Source: Mesorhizobium tianshanense (lineage in GTDB: Bacteria > Pseudomonadota > Alphaproteobacteria > Rhizobiales > Rhizobiaceae). From it: a DNA stretch of 64,000 nt. The notes beneath the pieces were generated by a model, which was not told the origin of the DNA, did no database searches, and worked only from the letters and a program-made list of their open reading frames with translations. Both the position numbers and the translations under genes were made by a program. Positions 41,803-49,554 of this stretch are shown piece by piece. Every line of letters begins with the position of its first letter. Position 1 is the first letter of the stretch. The stretch covers positions 1-64,000 of the forward strand of contig NZ_VLKT01000023.1 in the NCBI RefSeq assembly GCF_007830515.1, read 5' to 3'.

Positions 41803-43212
41803 ATGAACAAGAATCCCATTCACATCATCGGCGGCGGCCTCGCCGGTTCCGAAGCGGCATGGCAGGCGGCCGAAGCTGGCGTTCCGGTCGTGCTGCACGA
41901 AATGCGTCCCGTCCGCGGCACCGATGCGCACAAGACGGATGGGCTGGCCGAGCTCGTCTGTTCCAATTCCTTTCGCTCCGACGACGCCGAAACCAATGCC
42001 GTCGGCCTGTTGCACGCCGAAATGCGGCTTGCCGGATCGCTGATCATGAGCGCCGGCGATGCAAACCAGGTGCCTGCCGGCGGCGCGCTGGCCGTCGACC
42101 GCGACGGATTTTCCGAAGCGGTGACCAGAAAGATCGAGGCGCACCCGCTCATAACCATCCGGCGCGAGGAAGTGCCGGGCCTGCCGCGAGCGGATTGGGA
42201 CCAGGCGATCGTCGCCACTGGCCCGCTGACCGCAGCTGGGCTCGCCCAATCGATCGCCGATGTGACCGGCGCCGATGCGCTCGCCTTCTTCGATGCCATC
42301 GCGCCGATCGTCCACTTCGATACGATCGACATGGACATCTGCTGGTTCCAGTCGCGCTACGACAAGGTCGGGCCCGGTGGTACCGGCAAGGATTACATCA
42401 ACTGCCCGATGGACAAGGAACAATATCTCGCCTTTGTGCAGGCGCTCGTCGACGGCCAAAAGACCGAGTTCAAGCAATGGGAAGGCACACCCTATTTCGA
42501 CGGCTGCCTGCCGATCGAAATCATGGCCGAGCGCGGCGTCGAGACGCTGCGCCATGGGCCGATGAAGCCGATGGGGCTGACCAATGCGCACAATCCCGGT
42601 GTGAAAGCCTATGCGGTCGTGCAGCTGAGGCAGGACAATGCGCTGGGAACGCTCTACAACATGGTCGGCTTCCAGACCAAGCTGAAGCACGCCGAGCAGG
42701 TGCGCGTGTTCCGCACCATCCCGGGGCTCGAAACCGCCGAATTCGCCCGCCTCGGCGGCCTGCACCGCAACACCTATATCAATTCGCCGACCCTGCTTGA
42801 CGCCTCGCTGCAGCTGAAGTCGCGGCCCGGCCTGCGCTTCGCCGGCCAGATCACCGGCTGCGAGGGCTATGTCGAAAGTGCCGCTATTGGTTTGCTTGCC
42901 GGCCGTTTCGCCGCCGCCGAGCGGCTGGGCCATGCGCCGTTGGTGCCTCCCTTGACCACGGCTTTCGGCGCGCTGCTCAACCACATCACCGGCGGCCACA
43001 TCGTGTCCGACGACGAGCCGGGAAAGCGCTCCTTCCAGCCGATGAATGTCAATTTCGGCCTGTTCCCTCCGGTGGAAGCGCCGAAAGCCGAGGGGAAGCG
43101 CCTGCGCGGCAAGGACAAGACCGTCGCCAAGCGGCGAGCGGTGACGTCGCGCGCGCTGGCGGACTGCCGCGAATGGCTGGGGCTGCCTTCGCGAGCGGAA
43201 GCGGCGGAATAG
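41803..43212 (+). CDS. trmFO: Folate/FAD-dependent tRNA (uracil-54-C5)-methyltransferase
   Basis: 469 residues from ATG 41803. Makes ribothymidine-54 in the T-loop of tRNA using methylenetetrahydrofolate and FADH2. The FAD-binding IHIIGGGLAGSEAAWQAAE is at the N-terminus, followed by the Gid signature HKTDGLAELVCSNSFRSDDA, KDYINCPMDKEQY, VVQLRQDNALGTLYNMVGFQ and FAGQITGCEGYVESAAIG. Length and all motifs are normal. Formerly annotated gid. Confidence 0.95.
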   Translation: MNKNPIHIIGGGLAGSEAAWQAAEAGVPVVLHEMRPVRGTDAHKTDGLAELVCSNSFRSDDAETNAVGLLHAEMRLAGSLIMSAGDANQVPAGGALAVDRDGFSEAVTRKIEAHPLITIRREEVPGLPRADWDQAIVATGPLTAAGLAQSIADVTGADALAFFDAIAPIVHFDTIDMDICWFQSRYDKVGPGGTGKDYINCPMDKEQYLAFVQALVDGQKTEFKQWEGTPYFDGCLPIEIMAERGVETLRHGPMKPMGLTNAHNPGVKAYAVVQLRQDNALGTLYNMVGFQTKLKHAEQVRVFRTIPGLETAEFARLGGLHRNTYINSPTLLDASLQLKSRPGLRFAGQITGCEGYVESAAIGLLAGRFAAAERLGHAPLVPPLTTAFGALLNHITGGHIVSDDEPGKRSFQPMNVNFGLFPPVEAPKAEGKRLRGKDKTVAKRRAVTSRALADCREWLGLPSRAEAAE

Positions 43213-43244
43213 CCGCCTTTCTGTTATTGTCGGTCGGGCGGCAT

Positions 43245-43269
43245 GAGAGTAGGATACTATCCTACTCTC
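43245..43269. promoter_or_regulatory. Perfect palindromic operator of the parDE-like pair
   Basis: GAGAGTAGGATA (43245-43256), one centre base, and TATCCTACTCTC (43258-43269): a perfect 12-bp inverted repeat 18 bases before the antitoxin start. Its position over the promoter fits binding by the ribbon-helix-helix antitoxin for autorepression. Confidence 0.75.
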
Positions 43270-43287
43270 CATCATAGGAGCAACTCC

Positions 43288-43590
43288 ATGGAGCCCGCCG
43301 AGAAACTGTCAGTCACCGTCACGCCCGCCATGGCGCGCATGATCCGCGAAAAAGTCGAGGACGGCTCCTTCGGATCGGCGAGCGAGGTCATCCGCGCAGC
43401 GCTTCGCGCATTCCAGCGCGAAGAGGAAGAACACGCCCAGCGTATGGCGTCGATCAGGGCGCGTGTGAAGGCGTCGATGGAGGATACGAGACCCGCTGTT
43501 CCGCTCGAAGAAGCAATCGACAGAGTAAAGAGCCGGATTTCGCAACTCGCGCGAGACAGTGATGGTACAGCGTCTCGCCGTCGTTCTTAG
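43288..43590 (+). CDS. parD: ParD-family antitoxin (ribbon-helix-helix)
   Basis: 100 residues from ATG 43288, with TAGGAG nine bases before it. The N-terminal LSVTVTPAMARMIREKVEDG and FGSASEVIRAALRAFQREEE form the ribbon-helix-helix DNA-binding fold; the C-terminal part binds and blocks the toxin. It overlaps the toxin gene by 29 bases, the usual coupling for this class. Probably represses its own promoter through the palindrome at 43245. Confidence 0.9.
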   Translation: MEPAEKLSVTVTPAMARMIREKVEDGSFGSASEVIRAALRAFQREEEEHAQRMASIRARVKASMEDTRPAVPLEEAIDRVKSRISQLARDSDGTASRRRS

Positions 43591-43894
43591 TGAAAAGGCT
43601 ATCACCGATCTCGAAGCGATTGCTGCCTACATCCTTGCGAGCAGCGGAAGCGAAAGCATCGCAAATGGTTTTGTCGATCGGATCAAAGATCGCTGCCAGA
43701 ACATCGGCAACGCCCCTCGCGGTGGCCGCCCGCGCGACGACATCGTGCCGGGACTACGAGCTGTGCCATTCGAACATTCCGCCGTCATCGCCTATGTCGT
43801 GGATGACGATTTCGTCCACATCGTCAACATCTTCTACGGCGGCCGCGACTATGAGACGCTGATGCGCGATGGTGGTTCGAGCGATCCATCGTGA
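43562..43894 (+). CDS. parE: ParE/RelE-superfamily toxin
   Basis: 110 residues from ATG 43562 (a GTG lies one codon earlier). ParE toxins poison DNA gyrase; RelE relatives cut mRNA on ribosomes. The pattern LSEKAITDLEAIAAYI, RIKDRCQNI, GRPRDDIVPGLRAVPF and FVHIVNIFYGGRDYETL is that of ParE-type proteins. It overlaps the antitoxin gene; both are in a gap between trmFO and a convergent terpene-synthase-like gene. Confidence 0.88.
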   Translation: MVQRLAVVLSEKAITDLEAIAAYILASSGSESIANGFVDRIKDRCQNIGNAPRGGRPRDDIVPGLRAVPFEHSAVIAYVVDDDFVHIVNIFYGGRDYETLMRDGGSSDPS

Positions 43895-43976
43895 TGGATA
43901 GTAGTCATCCGGCTCAACGATCACGGTAGCAGTTCCGGCTTTCCGTTTCCTCCCCGGGGTTCCTTCATACTTGCCT

Positions 43977-44846
43977 TCAGGCGTCCGGCCAGCCTCGTGT
44001 CGCGCGCCGAAACAGCAGCCAATGCCGGCGCAAGGCCGAGAGTCGCGCCGCGCCGTCGAGAGGAAAATGGCGGCCACTTTCCATCTTGCCGAGATAGGCG
44101 CGCGACAAGGCCAGCGGCAGAAATGCCGGGCGCAACGAAACTGGCAAAGCCGATGCGCCGCTTTCGAAAGCAGACAAGTGCTCCCGCGCCAGGGCGATCA
44201 TCGCGGCCACGGCGCGTTGCGCCCCCGGTCCGCCATCGCCTGCAACGAATTCCTCCGGCGATGACCCTGCCGCCGCCAGAATATCGGCCGGGACGAAGCA
44301 TTGCCCGCGCTTGCGGTGCAGCGGCAACAGGAGCAACAGGCCGGTCATCGCTTGTGCACAACCTGCCCTGCCCGCAAGTTCGGCAAACCGCGGCGCTTCG
44401 GCGGGATCAAGCACCATCGCCGCAAGCTGGATGAGCGCCGCTGCGGTCTCGCCGCAATAGCCCTCCAGATCGGTGCGCGACGGCATCGGGTCGTCATAGA
44501 GATCGAAGACGCGGGCTTCGAGCATGCTCTCGAAGGCGAGTTTTGGCAGACGGTGGGCGGAAATCGTTGCCTTCAAGGCATCCGCGACAGGATGGCCGAT
44601 GTTTGCCCCGTCGCCCCTGGCTGCCCCGTCGTCGTCGGCCACGATGACATCGCGCCACCATTGCAGTCGCACCTCGCCGGGCAGCGCCTCGCGGATACGG
44701 TCGCGAATGCCGGATATCTCGGCATTGAAGGCATAAAGCGAAAAAAGTGCCTCACGCTTGTCTTCAGGCGCATAGAGCGCGGAAACATAGCGGTCATGGT
44801 CGGCGGCTCGCACCGTTTCCATGACGATTTTGGCGTTTTCGCTCAC
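43977..44846 (-). CDS. Squalene/phytoene synthase family protein (NDUFAF6-like)
   Basis: 289 residues from a GTG at 44846, one base after the stop of the DUF498 gene; the frame is open upstream but that part lies inside the neighbouring gene. The fold is that of trans-isoprenyl synthases: FSLYAFNAEISGIRD and, later, ETAAALIQLAAMVLDP. The usual DxxxD metal motifs are not clear. In mitochondria the homologue NDUFAF6 assists complex I assembly; the pairing with a DUF498 (NDUFAF3-like) gene and secDF is conserved in Alphaproteobacteria. A role in assembly is more likely than carotenoid synthesis. Confidence 0.8.
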   Translation of the reverse strand: MSENAKIVMETVRAADHDRYVSALYAPEDKREALFSLYAFNAEISGIRDRIREALPGEVRLQWWRDVIVADDDGAARGDGANIGHPVADALKATISAHRLPKLAFESMLEARVFDLYDDPMPSRTDLEGYCGETAAALIQLAAMVLDPAEAPRFAELAGRAGCAQAMTGLLLLLPLHRKRGQCFVPADILAAAGSSPEEFVAGDGGPGAQRAVAAMIALAREHLSAFESGASALPVSLRPAFLPLALSRAYLGKMESGRHFPLDGAARLSALRRHWLLFRRATRGWPDA

Positions 44847-44847
44847 G

Positions 44848-45237
44848 TCACTCGACGGCGATAAGCGCAGCGGCCACCGCGCGGTCTTCCGCCAGAAGAA
44901 CATTGTAGGTCCGCACGGCAGCACCCGTCGACATCGGATCGGCCGCAATGCCCGCCGCCTTCAGCGCGGCACGCAACGCCGCCGGCAACGGCCTGAGATC
45001 CTTGCCGGCGCCGACCAGCAGGATCTCGACCTTGTCGGCCTCGTTGAGCAGCTTGGCGAAATCCCCCACCGTCAGTGCCAGGGGATCAGCCGGCTCCCAG
45101 CCGTAGATGCCCGACGGCAGGCACAGAAGCGAGCCGCGATGCGACATGTCGGCGAAACGGAATCCGCCATTGCCATAGGCCTCGATCGGCGCGCGGCCGG
45201 GGAAATGCGCTTCGCGGATGACGATGCCTTTTGCCAC
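44848..45237 (-). CDS. Mth938-like (DUF498) protein, NDUFAF3 homologue
   Basis: 129 residues. The motif pattern IEAYGNGGFRFADMSHRGSL, LPSGIYGWEP, EILLVGAGKDLRPLPAALRA and DPMSTGAAVRTYNVLLAEDR is typical of the DUF498/Mth938 family. The mitochondrial relative NDUFAF3 is a complex I assembly factor. It lies 14 bases after secDF, in one operon with yajC, secDF and the squalene-synthase-like gene. Confidence 0.88.
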   Translation of the reverse strand: MAKGIVIREAHFPGRAPIEAYGNGGFRFADMSHRGSLLCLPSGIYGWEPADPLALTVGDFAKLLNEADKVEILLVGAGKDLRPLPAALRAALKAAGIAADPMSTGAAVRTYNVLLAEDRAVAAALIAVE

Positions 45238-45251
45238 GGGCGCGGCAATCG

Positions 45252-47804
45252 TCAGGTTGCCACGGCTTTGCCGCCGCCCACCGGCCTCTCCTCGTCAGCC
45301 GTCGCCGCCTGTGGCCGCAGCTTGAACAGGATGAGCAGCGGGGCGGCAATGAAGATCGACGAATAGGTTCCGAAGATAACGCCGAACAGCATCGCCAGCG
45401 TGAACGAGCGGATCACCTCGCCGCCGAACAGGACCAGCGCCAGCAGCGCGAGCATCGTCGTCAACGAGGTCAGCGTCGTTCTCGACAGCGTCTCGTTGAT
45501 GGCGTTGTTCAACAGTTGCGGCAGCGGCATCTTCTTGTATTTTCGCAAATCCTCGCGAACACGGTCGTAGACGACGATCGTGTCGTTCAGCGAATACCCG
45601 ATGATGGTGAGTATTGCCGCAAGCGACGATTGGTTGAATTCAAGGCCGGTGATGACGAAGAAGCCGATCGTCATGACCACATCGTGGACTGTGGCGATGA
45701 TGGCGCCGACCGCAAACTGCCATTCGAAGCGGAACCAGACATAAATCAGGATTCCGAGCAGCGCGATCAGCATGGCGATGGTACCTTGCTTGGCGAGCTC
45801 GCCGGAAACCGTCGGTCCCACCACCTCGACCCGGCGGAAATCGTAATGGTCCTGCAACTCGCCACGCAACTTGTCGATGACGGTCTGTTCGGCATTCTCG
45901 CCGCCGTCCTGCGTGCCGACGCGAATCAAGACGTCGTTCGGGTCGCCGAACTGCTGCACCTGCACCTCGCCGATGTTGAGTTCCGAAAGCCTGCCGCGGA
46001 TGTCGGCGATATCGGCAGTGCCATCCTTGGCCTGGACCTCGAGCAGCGAACCGCCCTTGAAGTCGATGCCGTAATTGATGCCGACCGTCGTGAACGCCAC
46101 GACCGACAGGATCGAAAGCGCGCTCGACAGCGCGAATGTCCAGCGGCGGATACCCATGAACGGAATTCTCGTGCCCGCCGGAACGAAGGTCACCGGCGCG
46201 CGCGGCAACTCCTTCGGGCGCGCCCGGCGAAGCCAGATCGACACCAGCAGCCGGGTAAGGGTGAAGGCGGTGAAGACGGTGGTCAGGATGCCGAGGGCGA
46301 AGGTTACGGCAAAGCCCTTCACCGGCCCGGTACCGAGCCAGAACAGCACCACGGTCGCAATCAGCGAGGTGACGTTGGAATCGACGATAGTCGCCAGGGC
46401 CTTGGTGAACCCGGTGTCGATCGCCTGGATCACCGAGCGGCCGTTTCGCCGCTCCTCGCGGATGCGCTCAAAGATGAGAACGTTGGAATCGACCGCCATG
46501 CCGATGGTCAGCACGATACCGGCGATGCCCGGCAAGGTCAGCGTCGCGCCAAGTAACGACAGCAATGCGACGATCATCGCTACATGCACCGCCAGGGCGA
46601 TGTTGGCGAGGATGCCGAGGAAGCCATAGGCGACGAACATGAACACGACGACGAGGATGGAGCCGATCACGCCGGCGACCTTGCCGGCGCGGATGGAATC
46701 CTCGCCAAGGCCCGGCCCAACCGTGCGCTCCTCGATCACCGTCAGCGTTGCCGGCAGCGCGCCCGCACGCAACAGCACGGCGAGGTCATTGGCGCTCTCG
46801 GCGGTAAAATCGCCCGAGATCTGGCCGGTGCCGCCAAGGATCGGCTCGCGGATCTGCGGCGCCGAAATCACCTGATTGTCGAGGATGATGGCGAACAGCT
46901 TGCCGACATTCTGCGAGGTCGCCTGGCCGAAGCGCGTCGCTCCCTTGGAATCGAAGGTGAACGAAACCACCGGTTCGTTTGTCTGCGAGTTAAACGTCGC
47001 CTGCGCATCGACGAGGTTTTCGCCCGAAACGATGACGCGGTTCTCGATCAGATACGGAACCGGCGGATCGTCCTGCGAATACAACACCGAGGATCCCGCC
47101 GGCGGACGGCCGTTGAGCGCGTCCTGCACCGGCATCGACTGGTCGACCATCTGGAAGGTCAGCTTGGCGGTCTGGCCAAGAATGTCCTTCAGCCTTTGCG
47201 GATCCTGCAGGCCCGGCACCTGGACCAGGATGCGGTCGTCGCCCTGGCGCTGCACGATCGGCTCGGTGGTGCCAAGTTCGTTGACGCGGCGACCGACAAC
47301 CTCGATCGACTGCGTCAGCGCCGCCGACGTGCGGTATTTGATGCCGGCATCGGTGACGGTGAATTTGAGCAGGCCGGGCTCGGAATCATCCAGCGACATC
47401 TCCTGGACGGAGCCGCCGCTGAAAAGGCCGGCTGCCACCGGGTCGGTCAATGTCTTCAGCGCCGTCTTGGCGGCATCGACCTGACCGGGATCGGTGATGC
47501 GGACCTGCACGGTCCGGCCTGATCCGGCAAGGCCGGTGTAACCGATCTTGGCGTCGCGCAGCAATGTCCTGATTTGGTCGCGGGTCGTCTCCAGCCGATC
47601 CTTGATCAGATCGTTCGGATCCATCCTGAGCAGGATATGCGATCCGCCCTGCAGATCGAGGCCGAGCGTCATCTGGCGCTTCGGCACCCAGTTAGGAAGC
47701 TGGGCCAGCGTGCTTGCAGAGAAAAGATTGGGCGCTGCGAGGATCACTGTGGCGGCCACGGCCAGCCAGATCAGGATCATCTTGAAGCGCGAGAAATAAA
47801 GCAT
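45252..47804 (-). CDS. secDF: Protein translocase subunit SecDF (fused)
   Basis: 850 residues, a fusion of SecD and SecF as in many Rhizobiales. Uses the proton gradient to pull proteins through SecYEG on the periplasmic side. SecD part: TLGLDLQGGSHILLRMDPND near the N-terminus, QGDDRILVQVPGLQDP, then six helices with LSLLGATLTLPGIAGIVLTI and ARERIREERRNG-like loop (FERIREERRNGRSV). SecF part from about residue 530: GINYGIDFKGGSLLEV, then VGAIIATVHDVVMTIGFF, VVYDRVREDLRKYK and a last set of helices. Second gene of the yajC operon. Confidence 0.96.
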   Translation of the reverse strand: MLYFSRFKMILIWLAVAATVILAAPNLFSASTLAQLPNWVPKRQMTLGLDLQGGSHILLRMDPNDLIKDRLETTRDQIRTLLRDAKIGYTGLAGSGRTVQVRITDPGQVDAAKTALKTLTDPVAAGLFSGGSVQEMSLDDSEPGLLKFTVTDAGIKYRTSAALTQSIEVVGRRVNELGTTEPIVQRQGDDRILVQVPGLQDPQRLKDILGQTAKLTFQMVDQSMPVQDALNGRPPAGSSVLYSQDDPPVPYLIENRVIVSGENLVDAQATFNSQTNEPVVSFTFDSKGATRFGQATSQNVGKLFAIILDNQVISAPQIREPILGGTGQISGDFTAESANDLAVLLRAGALPATLTVIEERTVGPGLGEDSIRAGKVAGVIGSILVVVFMFVAYGFLGILANIALAVHVAMIVALLSLLGATLTLPGIAGIVLTIGMAVDSNVLIFERIREERRNGRSVIQAIDTGFTKALATIVDSNVTSLIATVVLFWLGTGPVKGFAVTFALGILTTVFTAFTLTRLLVSIWLRRARPKELPRAPVTFVPAGTRIPFMGIRRWTFALSSALSILSVVAFTTVGINYGIDFKGGSLLEVQAKDGTADIADIRGRLSELNIGEVQVQQFGDPNDVLIRVGTQDGGENAEQTVIDKLRGELQDHYDFRRVEVVGPTVSGELAKQGTIAMLIALLGILIYVWFRFEWQFAVGAIIATVHDVVMTIGFFVITGLEFNQSSLAAILTIIGYSLNDTIVVYDRVREDLRKYKKMPLPQLLNNAINETLSRTTLTSLTTMLALLALVLFGGEVIRSFTLAMLFGVIFGTYSSIFIAAPLLILFKLRPQAATADEERPVGGGKAVAT

Positions 47805-47855
47805 ATGGCGTCGTCCGTCAGGGCGTTCTGGCGGATCGTTCCGCCGATAATTCGG

Positions 47856-48194
47856 CTATTTCTTGGCGTTCTGGTTCGCCACCGGCTCACCCTTGACGCG
47901 CACGTCGGCGATCGTCGAACGCAGCGCCGTTACCTTGGTGCCACCGCCGAGATCGATCTCGAGCTCATTGTCGTCGATCACCTTGGTCACCTTGCCGACG
48001 AAACCGCCGCCCGTGATGACAGTGTCGCCGCGGCGGACCGCCGCCAGCATCTCGCCGCGCTTCTTCAACTGCGTGCGCTGCGGCCGGATGATCAGAAAAT
48101 ACATGATCACGAAAATCAGGACAAACGGCAAAATGCTGATGAACATATCCGGAGAGGTGCCGACGCCTTGGGCATATGCCGGTGTCACGAACAT
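47856..48194 (-). CDS. yajC: Preprotein translocase subunit YajC
   Basis: 112 residues from ATG 48194 with AGGAGTACCTCG before it. The single-helix partner of SecDF: a short periplasmic lead (TPAYAQGVG), one helix (MFISILPFVLIFVIMYFLII) and the hallmark RPQRTQLKKRGEMLAAVRRG then VITGGGFVGKVTKV. First gene of the operon that continues to secDF. Confidence 0.95.
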   Translation of the reverse strand: MFVTPAYAQGVGTSPDMFISILPFVLIFVIMYFLIIRPQRTQLKKRGEMLAAVRRGDTVITGGGFVGKVTKVIDDNELEIDLGGGTKVTALRSTIADVRVKGEPVANQNAKK

Positions 48195-48342
48195 CGAGGT
48201 ACTCCTGAATTTTGAAAAACAGCCGCCAAACCGTCCTTGGGAAATTTGGCGGCCCCGTGAAATTTGGCCGGAATATAGTCGGTAACGTTGCCAATGCAAC
48301 TGCGGCCAAGCATTTCAGCTGCTTTTCCGGCTGGTTGAGCCG

Positions 48343-48400
48343 TGTTAGAGCATGATCCCGAAAAACAACGCCGATTTTCAGAAAAGATCATGCTCTAACA
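48343..48400. repeat. Extragenic palindrome of the GATCATG family (copy 1)
   Basis: TGTTAGAGCATGATC (48343-48357) and GATCATGCTCTAACA (48386-48400) are perfect 15-base arms around a centre with CCGAAAA and TTTTCAGAAAA. Three related copies occur at 49357, 58146 and 58208. It lies between the divergent yajC and DUF815 genes. Confidence 0.8.
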
Positions 48401-48483
48401 AAAGGTTGGGACCGGTTCCGAAATCGCCGGAACCAAACAGGTTCCGTCTCATGCCCTCCCGAATGCAACACAAAAAAGACAAG

Positions 48484-49359
48484 ATGAGCGACAGCACCAT
48501 CGAATCCCTGAACAAGAAGCTCGACCGCCTGATCGAGGCGGTCGCCCGCCTCGCCCCGCCGCCGGTGCCGGAAAGCGACCTCGGCGAGGCCGACTGCTTC
48601 GTCTGGCAGGCCGATCCCGGCTATCTGGAGCCGGTGCGCAAGGTCAACCGCGTCGACATCGGCCTGATCCGCGGCGTCGACCGCGTCCGCGACATATTGG
48701 TCGACAACACCGAGCGCTTCGCCTCCGGTTACGCAGCCAACAACGTGCTGTTGTGGGGCGCGCGCGGCATGGGAAAATCCTCGCTGGTCAAGGCCGTGCA
48801 TGCCGCCATCAATGCCTCGGCGAAACTGGACCTGCCGCTCAAGCTCATCGAGATCCACCGCGAGGACATCGACACGCTGCCGAAGCTGATGGCGCTGCTG
48901 AAGGCGGCGCCTTATCGTTTCATCCTGTTTTGTGACGACCTTTCCTTCGACCACGACGACACATCCTACAAGTCGCTGAAGGCGGCGCTCGAAGGCGGCG
49001 TCGAGGGCCGCCCGGCCAATGTGATCTTCTACGCCACGTCGAACCGGCGCCACCTTCTCCCGCGCGACATGATCGACAATGAGCGCTCGACCGCCATCAA
49101 CCCGTCGGAGGCGGTCGAGGAAAAAGTTTCGCTGTCTGATCGTTTCGGCCTCTGGCTCGGCTTCCACAAATGCTCGCAGGACGAGTATCTCGACATGGTC
49201 GACGGCTATGTCCGCCATCACGGCCTTGCCGTCGATCCCGAGACGCTGCGCGCCGAGGCGCTGGAATGGGCGACGACACGCGGCAGCCGTTCGGGCCGCG
49301 TTGCCTGGCAGTTCACCCAGGACCTGGCAGGCCGGCTCGGCAAATCGCTCAAGGATTAG
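48484..49359 (+). CDS. DUF815-family AAA+ ATPase
   Basis: 291 residues from ATG 48484 (starts at 48451 or 48352 are possible but enter the palindrome). Begins with a coiled region (TIESLNKKLDRLIEAVARL), then LIRGVDRVRDILVDNTERF, then the Walker A VLLWGARGMGKSSLVKA, the Walker B FILFCDDLSFDHDD, and sensor-like NVIFYATSNRRHLLP. DUF815 ATPases are widespread; their substrate is unknown. It sits in a conserved order with yajC and the LysM lipoprotein. Confidence 0.88.
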   Translation: MSDSTIESLNKKLDRLIEAVARLAPPPVPESDLGEADCFVWQADPGYLEPVRKVNRVDIGLIRGVDRVRDILVDNTERFASGYAANNVLLWGARGMGKSSLVKAVHAAINASAKLDLPLKLIEIHREDIDTLPKLMALLKAAPYRFILFCDDLSFDHDDTSYKSLKAALEGGVEGRPANVIFYATSNRRHLLPRDMIDNERSTAINPSEAVEEKVSLSDRFGLWLGFHKCSQDEYLDMVDGYVRHHGLAVDPETLRAEALEWATTRGSRSGRVAWQFTQDLAGRLGKSLKD

Positions 49360-49401
49360 ACCATGATCCCGAACCTTCGGTTCGGACAAGATCATGGTCT
49401 A
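49357..49401. repeat. Extragenic palindrome (copy 2) overlapping the DUF815 stop; likely terminator
   Basis: TAGACCATGATC at 49357 (its first three bases are the stop codon) pairs with GATCATGGTCTA (49390-49401), with an inner stem CCGAAC/GTTCGG. The repeat has been recruited at the gene end and could terminate or protect the mRNA. Confidence 0.75.
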
Positions 49402-49494
49402 GAAAGCAACTGAAAAAGCCCGCCCCTTGGCAGGGCGGGCTGAGCCGGCGGGCCGGACTGGAGGTCAGGCGGCCTGCAAACGCTTTTCTTCTTC

Positions 49495-49554
49495 TATTCG
49501 AGATAGGTCGAAGGATCGACTTTTCTTTTATTCGAGATAGGTCGAAGGATCGAC
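49495..49554. repeat. 26-base direct repeat duplicating the 3' end of the LysM/M23 gene
   Basis: The text at 49495-49520 is repeated at 49529-49554. The second copy encodes the last residues (VDPSTYLE-stop) of the lipoprotein; the first lies just past its stop. A short slippage-type duplication, with no effect on the protein. Confidence 0.85.

Noticed and set aside
41779..43275. A 498-codon minus-strand frame opposite trmFO
   Set aside because: Antisense to trmFO, which has all family motifs; composition is that of a shadow.
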